DNA of 64,000 bases from Ectobacillus funiculus. GTDB lineage: Bacteria; Bacillota; Bacilli; Bacillales; Bacillaceae_G. Below, piece after piece: positions 8,509 to 17,222 of the stretch. Below the pieces are notes generated by a model that did not search any database, was not told where the DNA came from, and worked only from the letters and a program-made list of their open reading frames with translations. The stretch lies in assembly GCF_042429435.1 (NCBI RefSeq), contig NZ_JBHMAF010000008.1; one strand, 5' to 3'. Position 1 is the stretch's first letter, and every line of letters starts with the position of its first letter. Both the position numbers and the translations under genes were made by a program.

Positions 8509-8750
8509 ATCCATAGAAAGTCACTATACCTATTGCAAACAACATGCTACAAGTCGACTGTAACGTATCTAATGAGAAATATTCTAAGTTACGAATGGGC
8601 AAATCGCTACGTTTTCTGTTGCTCGTTACCGTATCATTCGCATACGAGTAAAAAGACAAAGGTTCAATCCTGATAGAGCTTCTGATGGCGGTGTTTGAAG
8701 AGAAGACTAGAAAATATTTTTAGAAAATGGATAGCTCTCATTTTATACAA

Positions 8751-9059
8751 TTATTGGTCCCCTGTAGGCTGTAACTTTAATGCTTGATCAGCCATATTCG
8801 TATCTACTTGCACCTGCTTAGACGTATCAAGAGGAAAATAATACCCTTTATTCACCATATAATCGGAAATTTGCTTATGAAAGTTAATGCAATCCTCTAA
8901 ATGCTGAGTTAATGTACTCCGTATCTCAGGAGTAGCTGTTTCCGTAATAGCTAATGCATACTGTTTAATTGCAGACTTTGCCGCAATTAGCATATCCGTT
9001 GCAATGACTTGCTCTGTTAATGAACTCATTCCAGATAGCTTTCCAATAAAAGGATTCAT
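8751..9059 (-). CDS. Coat F domain spore coat protein
   Basis: A 102-residue helical protein of the CotF family (B. subtilis YraF/YraD type). It has the family signature LTEQVIATDMLIAAKSAIKQYA and a C-terminal helix-turn with the aromatic YMVNKGYYFP motif. These proteins are structural components of the spore coat. It is the last gene of a four-gene minus-strand operon made of two repeated pairs, a small DUF-type partner followed by a coat-F protein. Its start overlaps the previous stop by 4 bases, so the pair is translationally coupled. Confidence 0.82.
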   Translation of the reverse strand: MNPFIGKLSGMSSLTEQVIATDMLIAAKSAIKQYALAITETATPEIRSTLTQHLEDCINFHKQISDYMVNKGYYFPLDTSKQVQVDTNMADQALKLQPTGDQ

Positions 9060-9262
9060 TGTACAAGTCCCCCATTTGTTAAGTGGTTTTTTAGATCCGT
9101 AGCATGCCGAGCAGACATATCAACATCATCTTGCATCATTTTCTTTAGCTGTTCGTCTGTTACTAATTTTTGCATAGCAGATGACTTTGTTACACATAAA
9201 CTTTTAAATACTAGCAGTTCATGTAGCTCTAATAATTCGTGTACACCCAACTGTTCACGCAT
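9056..9262 (-). CDS. Small coat-F partner protein (YraG/YraE-like)
   Basis: A 68-residue helical protein (GVHELLELHELLVFKSLC). It is paralogous to the product of 9586-9801, with GVHEI and ILNFKVAC in the same positions. In B. subtilis similar small proteins (YraE, YraG) are encoded beside coat-F proteins YraD and YraF, and the arrangement here is the same. The start follows an AGGTGAAAT ribosome site. Confidence 0.75.
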   Translation of the reverse strand: MREQLGVHELLELHELLVFKSLCVTKSSAMQKLVTDEQLKKMMQDDVDMSARHATDLKNHLTNGGLVQ

Positions 9263-9297
9263 TTATTTCACCTCAAACTTCTTTTGTTTACATAATA

Positions 9298-9570
9298 TTA
9301 TTGCTGTAAAGCTTCAGCGGCATATGAAATATCCTTTTGCAGCTGCTGGGGGATATTGTAAGCATCATAAATCCCTCTATTCTGAAGAAAGCCATAAATT
9401 TGCTCATGCTGCGTAATCGCTTTTTGTAACTCTTTATGATAAAACGTATGTATCTCGGGTGATGAAGCCTCTGTAATCGCAGCAGCAAAATCCTTAATCG
9501 CAGCCTTTGTTTCAAACAGCATATCCGTTGCAATGACATGGTCTATAAAGCTTAATTGTTTTTTATTCAT
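9298..9570 (-). CDS. Coat F domain spore coat protein (second copy)
   Basis: A 90-residue paralogue of the product of 8751-9059, sharing DHVIATDMLFETKAAIKDFA and a C-terminal FLQNRGIYDAYN motif where the other has YMVNKGYYFP. It is predicted to be a spore coat structural protein. It follows its small partner by 15 bases, and the pair mirrors the one downstream, pointing to a tandem duplication of a two-gene unit. Confidence 0.82.
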   Translation of the reverse strand: MNKKQLSFIDHVIATDMLFETKAAIKDFAAAITEASSPEIHTFYHKELQKAITQHEQIYGFLQNRGIYDAYNIPQQLQKDISYAAEALQQ

Positions 9571-9585
9571 TATCGTACGTTCTCC

Positions 9586-9801
9586 TTATTGCTTCATTTG
9601 CGTAGCTGCAGTACTAAGAAATGTTTTCATCTCGCTAATTGTTTCCGTTCCTTGGCGAATTCCTTGCTCAATAAGCATCTTTAACTCTACATTTTCTGTT
9701 TGCTGTAATCGTGATTTTGCTTCTACTAAACAAGCCACCTTAAAATTAAGAATCTCACGCATATCTGTAATCTCGTGCACACCGAAATGTTGGCTCTCCA
9801 T
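9586..9801 (-). CDS. Small coat-F partner protein (YraG/YraE-like), first gene of the operon
   Basis: A 71-residue helical protein (MESQHFGVHEITDMREILNF) with a GGAGAG ribosome site. It is paralogous to the gene at 9056-9262. It heads the coat-protein operon. The promoter should lie in the sequence above 9801, but I see no clear sporulation sigma-factor consensus. Confidence 0.75.
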   Translation of the reverse strand: MESQHFGVHEITDMREILNFKVACLVEAKSRLQQTENVELKMLIEQGIRQGTETISEMKTFLSTAATQMKQ

Positions 9802-9875
9802 TATTATCTCTCCTTTACTTGCCGCACAGCATGGAGGTAGTTTTTGTTCAGGGAAAGGAAAATATTCTCACACTT

Positions 9876-9915
9876 TAAGAAAGTATAACTTTTCGAGCCT
9901 TGTCCGCTTTTCTTA
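9876..9915 (+). repeat. Repeat B remnant (ends only)
   Basis: Contains the first about 20 bases of repeat B (TAAGAAAGTATAACTTTTCG) joined directly to its last about 20 (CCTTGTCCGCTTTTCTTA). The middle present in the full copy at 46181-46329 is absent, so this is an internal-deletion derivative. Confidence 0.55.
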
Positions 9916-10377
9916 ATCGAGATGGTTTTTTGGCTTGGCTAGCTTAGTGTTCACAATTCAGTAGTATTGACGAGACAGAACGGAGAAAATGGTTTACAAT
10001 ATAAAGAAGGATTACGGATAGAGGAAGCATTTGCTTTTATAGAGCAGCAAGCTTCCTTGTATCTATACAACATTCGTTTGTTTCGTATAGTGATGAAGTA
10101 GATGTCAGAAGTCAATGGTTACAGCAAGAAAGCTGTGTTTATTATTAAACAAATAACTGAATCGACAATATTTGAGCATGTATTTATCGGGACGCCTTTA
10201 ATCTATTTAAGTATGGGAAGGATTTCAATTCTAGTACGATATATGCGCGTTGTTATATTAAAATATCGCTTTCTAGGAAGTATGTTTTAATTTTCAATAA
10301 AAATACCATACAAAATATTTTCTGAATTTTGTATAATATGTAACATAGAAAATTCGAAGTAAGGCAGGTACGAAACA
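9916..10377 (+). other. Gap before ilvA
   Basis: No supported gene. Short frames with protein-like stretches exist (for example around 9990-10100) but lack ribosome sites. A TATAAT hexamer at 10332-10337 is a good candidate -10 element for ilvA, though the -35 is not convincing. Confidence 0.35.
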
Positions 10378-11637
10378 ATGAAAAATGTAAAGGAAGCCAT
10401 CAAGATCGAGGATATCCTCGTCGCTCACAGCACGTTAAAGGATGTTGTTTATAATACGCAGCTGCAGCGAGACCCGATTTTATCTGAGCAATATGATTGT
10501 AACGTGTATTTAAAGAGAGAGGATCAGCAGACAGTACGTTCTTTCAAAATTCGCGGGGCGTATAACTGTATTAACAATCTACAGCCCGATCAGCTTGAAA
10601 ACGGTGTAGTGTGTGCTAGCGCAGGTAACCATGCGCAAGGTGTGGCTTATACATGCCAAAAACTAAACATACCTGCCAAAATCTTTATGCCAAGCCCGAC
10701 ACCAAATCAAAAAGTATCGCAAGTGCGATTTTTTGGCGGGGCAAATGTAGAAATTATTTTAACGGGAGATACGTTTGATAGTGCTTATGCTGAGGCTGTT
10801 CAATATGCAAAAGCGCATGGTATGACATTTATTCATCCGTTCGACAATCCAGATGTAATTGCTGGGCAAGGAACAATAGGTGTAGAAGTTTTACACGATA
10901 TTGATCGACCAATTGATTATATGTTTATGTCAATTGGCGGTGGCGGTTTGATTTCTGGAGTTGGGACGTATGTGAAAGGTGTTTCGCCATCTACGAAGAT
11001 TATTGGAGTAGAGCCAGCCGGCGCAGCTTCCATGAATGCCTCCATGAGGGAAGAAAAAGTCGTAACGCTACCGCAGATTGATCCGTTTGTGGATGGAGCA
11101 GCTGTCAAGCAGGTAGGGCATTTAACATATGAAATCTGTAAGGAAGTTCTTGATGATATCGTGACTGTACCTGAAGGCAAGGTATGTACAACACTTTTGG
11201 AATTGTACAGCAAAAACGCCATTGTTGCAGAGCCAGCCGGCGCATTGCCAATCGCTGCCCTTGATTTTTACCGGGATGAAATCCGCGGCAAAACAGTTGT
11301 ATGCATCGTGAGCGGCGGTAACAATGATATTGGCCGCATGCAGGAGATTAAAGAGCGTTCTCTTATGTATGAAGGATTAAAGCATTACTTTATCGTCAAC
11401 TTTCCACAGCGTCCGCGTGCTTTGCGCGAGTTTCTTGATGATGTACTTGGACCAAATGATGACATTACTCGCTTTGAATATACGAAAAAGAGCAATAAGG
11501 ATAACGGACCAGCTCTCGTTGGTATTGAGCTAACATGTAAAGAAGATTATGAGCCGCTAGTGCAGCGCATGAATGCACATGGTATTAAATATATGGAGAT
11601 TAATCACGATCCAACGTTGTTTAATTTATTGGTTTAA
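10378..11637 (+). CDS. ilvA: Threonine dehydratase (deaminase), biosynthetic
   Basis: A 419-residue PLP enzyme converting threonine to 2-oxobutanoate, the first step of isoleucine synthesis. PLP-binding Lys57 lies in SFKIRGAYN, and the glycine-rich phosphate loop appears as GGGGL (SIGGGGLISGVG). A single C-terminal ACT-like regulatory domain follows from about residue 335, as in the Bacillus IlvA of about 420 aa rather than the longer enteric form. The ribosome site is AAGGCAGG. The gene is monocistronic with a terminator at 11646. The leucine gene leuA is nearby but separately controlled. Confidence 0.95.
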   Translation: MKNVKEAIKIEDILVAHSTLKDVVYNTQLQRDPILSEQYDCNVYLKREDQQTVRSFKIRGAYNCINNLQPDQLENGVVCASAGNHAQGVAYTCQKLNIPAKIFMPSPTPNQKVSQVRFFGGANVEIILTGDTFDSAYAEAVQYAKAHGMTFIHPFDNPDVIAGQGTIGVEVLHDIDRPIDYMFMSIGGGGLISGVGTYVKGVSPSTKIIGVEPAGAASMNASMREEKVVTLPQIDPFVDGAAVKQVGHLTYEICKEVLDDIVTVPEGKVCTTLLELYSKNAIVAEPAGALPIAALDFYRDEIRGKTVVCIVSGGNNDIGRMQEIKERSLMYEGLKHYFIVNFPQRPRALREFLDDVLGPNDDITRFEYTKKSNKDNGPALVGIELTCKEDYEPLVQRMNAHGIKYMEINHDPTLFNLLV

Positions 11638-11645
11638 CTAACATA

Positions 11646-11677
11646 AAAGGGTGTTCCGAATCAGGAGCACCCTTTTT
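11646..11677 (+). terminator. Terminator after ilvA
   Basis: Stem AAGGGTGTTCC with GGAGCACCCTT, followed by a T run. It could serve the convergent permease gene as well. Confidence 0.85.
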
Positions 11678-11710
11678 GATATCATTACTATGTTTGCGGA
11701 GTTGTTTTTT

Positions 11711-13036
11711 TCATTGTAAGTAACGGAAATAAATATAAAAATGTGAAATCAACAAAGAAACAATTGTAAGCGGCAACCCGATTTTTAGAAAGGTCATGTA
11801 GCTGAATCCATGTCCTTCACGGCTTGCAATTCCTGCAACTACTACGTTGGCTGATGCGCCAATTAAAGTGCCGTTTCCACCAAGACACGCTCCGAGAGCC
11901 AATGCCCACCATAGCACCTCAACTTGTGATGCATCGGGAGAGAGACCAAGGCCAGCAGCTAAATCTTTAATGAGCGGGATCATTGTAGCGACAAATGGGA
12001 TATTGTCAATTGTTGCCGAAGCGGCTCCAGATACCCATAAAATGAGCAGAGCTGCAGATGAGATGTTACCGTCTGTGATTTGTAGAACATGCTGAGCTAA
12101 AGAACCGATCAAACCAATGTCAATGAGTGCGCCGACAAGTACGAATAAGCCTGCGAAAAAGAAAATGGTTACCCATTCAACCCCAGCAAACACTTCTTCT
12201 AACTCATGCTGCTTTACGCCAATCAGCATCAGCACTGTTGCGCCTGTTAAAGCGATTACAGCGGCATCTACATGGATAACGGAGTGAAGAATGAAGCCGA
12301 GAATAGTGAGAGCCAATACAGATAGTGATTTCTTTAAGAGAGTTGCATCGCGTATGTAGTCCTTTTCACGTAAGGATAGAAGTACTTGAATTTGTTCTGA
12401 TGTTGTCTGTAACTGTTTTCTGTACAAGAGGTACAAGATAGCAAGCAGGGTGATAGTAATCACTAAAACAACTGGTGTTAAATTCAAGAGAAACGCATTA
12501 AAATCCAAGCGCTTGTTAGCAGAGCCAATCATGATGTTAGGAGGGTCACCGATTAAGGTTGCTGTTCCTCCCACATTTGAAAAGATGACCTCCGAGATAA
12601 GATACGGTATGGGATTCACCTGCAGGATACGTGTAATAGATAACGTTACAGGAACTACAAGCAGCACCGTTGTAACATTATCTAAAAAAGCAGAGCCGAC
12701 GGCCGTTAAAAGGGATAATAACAGTAAAATACGAATGGGTTGTCCTTTTGCTGCTTTTGCCGCTTTAATGGCGACAAATTCAAATACTCCTGATTTGCTT
12801 GTAATGTTTACAAGCATCATCATGCCGATTAGAAGGGTAATGGTTTCCCATTGAATATGGGTGGTAAAGGCAGAGTGAGTGTCTACGACTCCGATCATTA
12901 CCATAATCGCTGCTCCGAGCAGAGCAATAACGGCCCGGTTTATTTTTTCTGAGATAATAAGCGCGTATGTAACTATAAATAGTGAAATAGCGGTGTAATA
13001 TTGCCATACGGCAACTTCATGAGTGATAGAATCCAA
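11711..13036 (-). CDS. ArsB/NhaD-family ion permease
   Basis: A 441-residue membrane protein with about 11-12 helices. It has the family motifs FLDNVTTVLLVVPV and the matching second-half motif ATIDNIPFVATMIP, plus GDPPNIMIGS and LGACLGGNGTLIGAS. These inverted-repeat signatures define the ion transporter superfamily branch that includes ArsB (arsenite), NhaD (Na+/H+) and the P protein. No ars genes are adjacent, so arsenite is not favoured and the substrate stays open. The gene is convergent with ilvA and divergent from yojF. A GAAAGGGGAAA ribosome site precedes the ATG. Confidence 0.85.
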   Translation of the reverse strand: MDSITHEVAVWQYYTAISLFIVTYALIISEKINRAVIALLGAAIMVMIGVVDTHSAFTTHIQWETITLLIGMMMLVNITSKSGVFEFVAIKAAKAAKGQPIRILLLLSLLTAVGSAFLDNVTTVLLVVPVTLSITRILQVNPIPYLISEVIFSNVGGTATLIGDPPNIMIGSANKRLDFNAFLLNLTPVVLVITITLLAILYLLYRKQLQTTSEQIQVLLSLREKDYIRDATLLKKSLSVLALTILGFILHSVIHVDAAVIALTGATVLMLIGVKQHELEEVFAGVEWVTIFFFAGLFVLVGALIDIGLIGSLAQHVLQITDGNISSAALLILWVSGAASATIDNIPFVATMIPLIKDLAAGLGLSPDASQVEVLWWALALGACLGGNGTLIGASANVVVAGIASREGHGFSYMTFLKIGLPLTIVSLLISHFYIYFRYLQ

Positions 13037-13217
13037 TGCTGTTTCCCCTTTCGTTCCTGATCGTAAATATATTGCAGCAAGTCAAGTATACGGGATAAAT
13101 GAAAAGAGGGAAAGAATAAGGACAGAAAAATTGCATAAAGATCAAAAATATGTCAAGCTAAGTATTATGTTGCTATTATTTGTATATCTATGATGGATAG
13201 AAAAGGAGGGCTTGCAG

Positions 13218-13565
13218 GTGGACCGTATTCAGGATAAAACTGCCATTCAGACTGAAATTGATAGCTTTGCAAATCAGGATGTATATGTTCATTTGGAAAC
13301 AACGAATGGTGCATATGCCACTCACACAAACGAGAAGGTGATGACAGTGGGGGCATTTATGCGAAACGCTCGTATTTCGTTCGAACGCGGAACGATTGCC
13401 GGAACAAATCCCTATCGTATTGGTTTGAAAATGGAGCATGGCTGGGTGTATGCAGAAGGAATTACCCATTGGCTTAAGGATGAAAAAGGCCGTTTGCTGT
13501 TGTCTGGCCATGATAATCTGGGGAGATTGGCTGTAGCGCTTCAGTTAAGTAAAGAGCCATTTTAA
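13218..13565 (+). CDS. yojF: YojF family protein (DUF1806)
   Basis: A protein of about 115 residues of the YojF family, with conserved GWVYAEGITHWLKDEKGRLL and the C-terminal GHDNLGRLAVALQLS. It is nearly always encoded beside bacillithiol deacetylase, as here (15 bases before bshB2), so a role linked to bacillithiol metabolism is inferred. No biochemical function is established. I chose GTG 13218 because AGGAGGG lies 8 bases upstream; a TTG at 13212 is too close to the ribosome site. Confidence 0.85.
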   Translation: MDRIQDKTAIQTEIDSFANQDVYVHLETTNGAYATHTNEKVMTVGAFMRNARISFERGTIAGTNPYRIGLKMEHGWVYAEGITHWLKDEKGRLLLSGHDNLGRLAVALQLSKEPF

Positions 13566-13579
13566 AAGGAGGAAACAAG

Positions 13580-14239
13580 ATGGAACGTCATGTACTTGTT
13601 GTACTTCCGCATCCAGATGATGAATCGTTTGGAGCAGGGGGAACGATTGCTTTGTATACAAAGGCTGGTGTGCCTGTTACATATGCTTGCGGTACGCTAG
13701 GGCAAATGGGACGGAATATGGGGAAAAATGTATTTGCCAATCGGGAAACGATACCGCAAATTCGCAAAAAGGAATTAGAGGATGCTTGTAAGGAGCTAGG
13801 TGTCCAAGATTTACGTTTGTTAGGATTTCATGATAAAACGATGGAATTTGAGGATATTGATGTGGTCGCTGATGCGATTGAACAGGTCATTCAGGAGACG
13901 AATCCCTCTTTAATCATTACCTTTTATCCTGATCAGGCAGTGCATCCGGATCACGATGCTTGCGGACGTGCAGTCATTCATGCTCTTTCCCGCATGCCTC
14001 TTGAGCAGCGGCCGGTTGTATATGCATTAGCTATTACAAAAAATCGAGTGGAAGTTCTTGGAGAGCCGGATGTTGTTATCGATATAAACGATGTACTCGA
14101 TGTGAAGCTTGCTGCTTTACGTGCGCACCGTTCCCAAACGGAGGCTATGCTGCAGGATATGCAGCAGAAAATAGACAAGCAGGATGAAACGACGCTAAAC
14201 TGGCTTCGTTACGAACAGTTTTGGATTTATAAATGGTAA
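13580..14239 (+). CDS. bshB2: Bacillithiol biosynthesis deacetylase BshB2
   Basis: A 219-residue zinc deacetylase of the LmbE/PIG-L family that removes acetyl from GlcNAc-malate in bacillithiol synthesis, and can act on related conjugates. The N-terminal metal motif is PHPDDE (His11, Asp14), and the second metal/catalytic motif is HPDH (His122-His125). The family block TYACGTLGQMGRNMG is present and the length is normal. It is cotranscribed with yojF, with AGGAGG before the ATG and a hairpin terminator at 14267. The yojF-bshB2 pair is the same as B. subtilis yojF-yojG. Confidence 0.93.
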   Translation: MERHVLVVLPHPDDESFGAGGTIALYTKAGVPVTYACGTLGQMGRNMGKNVFANRETIPQIRKKELEDACKELGVQDLRLLGFHDKTMEFEDIDVVADAIEQVIQETNPSLIITFYPDQAVHPDHDACGRAVIHALSRMPLEQRPVVYALAITKNRVEVLGEPDVVIDINDVLDVKLAALRAHRSQTEAMLQDMQQKIDKQDETTLNWLRYEQFWIYKW

Positions 14240-14266
14240 GCAATCGGTGAGTTTTCTTTATGAGAT

Positions 14267-14294
14267 GGATCGTCCTCGAAGGCGATCCGTTTTT
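14267..14294 (+). terminator. Terminator after bshB2
   Basis: Stem GGATCG with CGATCC around a TCCTCGAAGG loop, which itself pairs partly, followed by GTTTTT. Confidence 0.8.
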
Positions 14295-14328
14295 GGTATA
14301 TTTCGTTTTTTAGATTGGGAGGATATAT

Positions 14329-14778
14329 ATGAACATACAAATTAGAATTTCTATGGAAAAAGATATCCCGCAGCTATCTAACCTAATGATACAATATATT
14401 GTTGATTTCTATCAAAGACCGCGTCCAGATGAAGAGGCGTTAAGGCAGCTGATTCAGCATATTCAATGTAATCCTTCGAGCGGTCTGCAGTTTGTAGCAG
14501 AGCAAAACGGTAAATTGATTGGATTTGCGACATTATATTTTGCCTTTAGTACACTGCAGCTTAAACGAACAGCTATTTTAAATGATTTGTTTGTTGTACC
14601 TGATGCAAGAGGAAAGAAAGCAGGAGAGCAACTGTTTAGGGCATGCTTATCATACATAAGAGAAAAGGGCTTTGCGTACATGACCTGGGAAACTGCGAGG
14701 GATAATCATGCAGCGCAGTCCTTATACAGTAAAATGGGCGGTGCGGTCTCCGATTGGCTTGTGTATGAAATGGTGTGA
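14329..14778 (+). CDS. GNAT-family N-acetyltransferase
   Basis: A 149-residue acetyltransferase. The acetyl-CoA binding motif A is visible as LFVVPDARGKKAGEQLF (R/Q-x-x-G-x-G/A form), followed by the motif B region with WETARDNHAAQSLYSKMGG. It carries a single GNAT domain with no extra domains, and the substrate cannot be told. The ATG has a GGGAGG site. The gene stands alone between the bshB2 terminator and the T-box leader. Confidence 0.85.
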   Translation: MNIQIRISMEKDIPQLSNLMIQYIVDFYQRPRPDEEALRQLIQHIQCNPSSGLQFVAEQNGKLIGFATLYFAFSTLQLKRTAILNDLFVVPDARGKKAGEQLFRACLSYIREKGFAYMTWETARDNHAAQSLYSKMGGAVSDWLVYEMV

Positions 14779-14894
14779 GTTCTATCTATGCTTCCTCCCA
14801 ATCGTTGGTAGGCGCCTTATGTGATCTCCGCAAAGTAATAGAAGTATTGTTGTCGTTAGAATTAACTTGAAAATCTGACACTAATGTAGTACGA

Positions 14895-15190
14895 TGTTTT
14901 AAACACTTAAAATACGATGAAGAGGAATAGTAGGATTTTTTAAGCGATCAGAGAGCTGTTGGTTGGTGCGAAACAGCCGCAATGAAAATTCGAACTCGCC
15001 TTGAAGTAGCTCGCTGAAATGATAAAAGAGTAGGTGGAGACGGATCCTAACCGTTATAGTAGGAGGATATAAGGTTGCTACAACCTGTATCTGTTAAGGT
15101 GCATGCCGTTTTGGTATGAATTAGAGTGGTACCGCGCAAGATGTCAACAGTCTTTCGTCTCTATATAAATAGAGATGGAGGGCTTTTTTT
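14895..15190 (+). promoter_or_regulatory. T-box leader of leuA
   Basis: A long structured leader ends in the T-box core AGAGTGGTACCGCG (15123-15136), which precedes the terminator. A stem I region (about 14935-15020) contains GAACTCGCC, so CTC at 14995-14997 is a plausible leucine specifier codon, consistent with the gene it precedes. Uncharged tRNA-Leu should stabilise the antiterminator and allow leuA transcription. The specifier assignment is inference from position and was not folded. Confidence 0.85.
15149..15190 (+). terminator. T-box terminator
   Basis: Stem AGTCTTTCGTCTCTA with TAGAGATGGAGGGCT (G-U pairs allowed), followed by TTTTTTT. It competes with the T-box antiterminator. Confidence 0.85.
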
Positions 15191-15245
15191 ATTGCGAATT
15201 AAGAATGATAACAGTAAGTATTACCGCTGAAAGGATGATCATCAC

Positions 15246-16922
15246 ATGAAAAATTTTGAAAAGTATTCCAGAGGTTACTTTATGCCTCCAGTAAAAAGCA
15301 TGAAATGGGCTGAGAAGGAGTATATTACGGAAGCTCCAATGTGGTGTAGCGTGGATCTGCGGGATGGAAACCAGGCTTTGGTTATCCCTATGAGCTTGGA
15401 AGAAAAGCTAGAATTTTTTCAAATTTTGGTAAAAATAGGATTTAAGGAAATAGAAGTAGGTTTTCCTGCTGCATCTGAAACAGAATATGCTTTTTTGCGT
15501 ACCTTAATTGAACAGGATCTAATTCCAGATGATGTGACAATTCAAGTGCTGACACAATCAAGAGAGCATATTATCAAAAAAACATTTGAATCGCTGCAAG
15601 GTGCGAAAAAAGCAGTCGTCCATTTGTATAATTCAACTTCCGTAGCTCAACGTGAACAAGTATTCAAAAAATCTAAAGAAGAAATTATTGATATTGCTGT
15701 AACTGGTGCAAAACTGTTGAAGAAATATGCAGCGGAAACAGAAGGGAACTTTCAATTCCAGTACTCGCCAGAAAGCTTTACAGGTACAGAAATTGAGTTT
15801 GCGCTTGATATTTGTAATAGCGTACTCGATGTATGGCAGCCAACTGCTGATAACAAGGTAATTATCAATTTGCCGGCTACAGTATCCATGTCTATGTCGC
15901 ATGTGTATGCGAGCCAGATTGAATACATGAGTGATCATCTAAGTCACCGGGAGAATGTCATCCTGTCGCTTCATCCGCATAATGATAGAGGAAGCGGTGT
16001 TGCAGATGCCGAGCTAGGATTGCTGGCTGGAGGACAGAGAATCGAGGGGACTCTATTTGGAAATGGAGAAAGAACAGGGAACGTCGATATTGTTACACTT
16101 GCCTTGAACTTGTATTCGCATGGGGTGAATCCAGAGCTGAATTTTGAAAATCTTCCTGAAATTGCAGCTATATATGAGCGTTTAACAAGAATGAAGGTCG
16201 ATGAGAGACAGCCGTATGCTGGTAAGCTTGTATTTGCGGCGTTTTCGGGATCACATCAGGATGCGATTGCTAAGGGAATGAAGTGGCGTGAGGAAAAGGA
16301 TTGCGAACATTGGACGGTTCCTTATTTGTTGATTGATCCTAAGGATATCGGCAGAGAGTATGAAGGTGATATTATCCGTATTAACAGCCAGTCAGGTAAA
16401 GGCGGAATTGGTTATCTTCTTGAGCAGCAATACGGTCTTGATCTTCCTGCTCAAATGCGTGAAAATTTCGGATATACTGTTAAAAATGTATCTGACCGCC
16501 TTCATAAGGAGCTTATGCCTAAAGAGATTTATGACATTTTTGTAGAAGAATATGTGAATATCCAAGCTCCAGTTGAGTTTATTAAATATCGCTCTACTGA
16601 GAATGACGATTTCCAAACCGTTGTATCTGTTCGGATAAAAGATGAGGTGCAGGAAATTACGGGAGCAGGAAACGGAAGGCTTGATGCTATTAGCAATGCT
16701 CTTCAAACGGGCTTAAATATTGATTATACAAATTTACTTTATAAAGAGCATGCACTAGCAATCGGTTCTGGCTCACAGGCTGTATCCTATGTAGGAATCA
16801 CTGCTGCTGATGGTACTGTGTATTGGGGCTGCGGGATTGACGTAGATATTATGACATCCTCTGTAAAAGCTCTATTTAGTGCGATAAACAAAATGATGAG
16901 CAGTGCAGATGCTTCTAATTGA
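15246..16922 (+). CDS. leuA: 2-isopropylmalate synthase, long (yeast/actinobacterial) type
   Basis: A 558-residue enzyme joining acetyl-CoA and 2-oxoisovalerate, the first committed step of leucine synthesis. It has the DRE-TIM metallolyase signature with VDLRDGNQAL, the metal site HPHNDRG, and GNGERTGNVD. A C-terminal leucine-binding regulatory domain follows from about residue 430. The length and opening (FEKYSRGYFMPP) place it in the type-2 LeuA group, unlike the LeuA of about 515 aa in the B. subtilis ilv-leu operon. It is not followed by leuB, leuC or leuD. The T-box leader gives leucine control. A GAAAGGATG ribosome site precedes the ATG. Confidence 0.93.
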   Translation: MKNFEKYSRGYFMPPVKSMKWAEKEYITEAPMWCSVDLRDGNQALVIPMSLEEKLEFFQILVKIGFKEIEVGFPAASETEYAFLRTLIEQDLIPDDVTIQVLTQSREHIIKKTFESLQGAKKAVVHLYNSTSVAQREQVFKKSKEEIIDIAVTGAKLLKKYAAETEGNFQFQYSPESFTGTEIEFALDICNSVLDVWQPTADNKVIINLPATVSMSMSHVYASQIEYMSDHLSHRENVILSLHPHNDRGSGVADAELGLLAGGQRIEGTLFGNGERTGNVDIVTLALNLYSHGVNPELNFENLPEIAAIYERLTRMKVDERQPYAGKLVFAAFSGSHQDAIAKGMKWREEKDCEHWTVPYLLIDPKDIGREYEGDIIRINSQSGKGGIGYLLEQQYGLDLPAQMRENFGYTVKNVSDRLHKELMPKEIYDIFVEEYVNIQAPVEFIKYRSTENDDFQTVVSVRIKDEVQEITGAGNGRLDAISNALQTGLNIDYTNLLYKEHALAIGSGSQAVSYVGITAADGTVYWGCGIDVDIMTSSVKALFSAINKMMSSADASN

Positions 16923-17014
16923 AAAGGACTTCTTGCTTGGGAGCTAGCATAGCTTAGCTTGTATACACTCTGGCTGTCCCAAAGTCCGGGGTTAAGAGAA
17001 CGATTGAACATATC

Positions 17015-17046
17015 AAAAGCTAACCATGTTATATTGGTTAGCTTTT
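17015..17046 (+). terminator. Terminator between leuA and the convergent yyaC
   Basis: Stem AAAAGCTAACCA with TTGGTTAGCTTTT. It is symmetrical enough to work on both strands. The remaining 16923-17222 shows no gene. Confidence 0.8.
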
Positions 17047-17222
17047 GTGCTTTATTCTGATAGGGACCAGTTATAGTATGCTTGCCAAATGAGAGATTGC
17101 ATCATTTATTCCAGCAGTTAACTGGGTCGCATGAAAGTAGGATTTATTCGATGAGGAATAAATCCTATGCAGTGGAGTATGACGGAAAGAGGATCTATTA
17201 TATACATGCTTCGTCAGTGTGC

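Noticed and set aside
10102..10290. Open frame of 62 codons before ilvA
   Set aside because: No ribosome binding site and no protein-like pattern; ilvA follows with its own signals.
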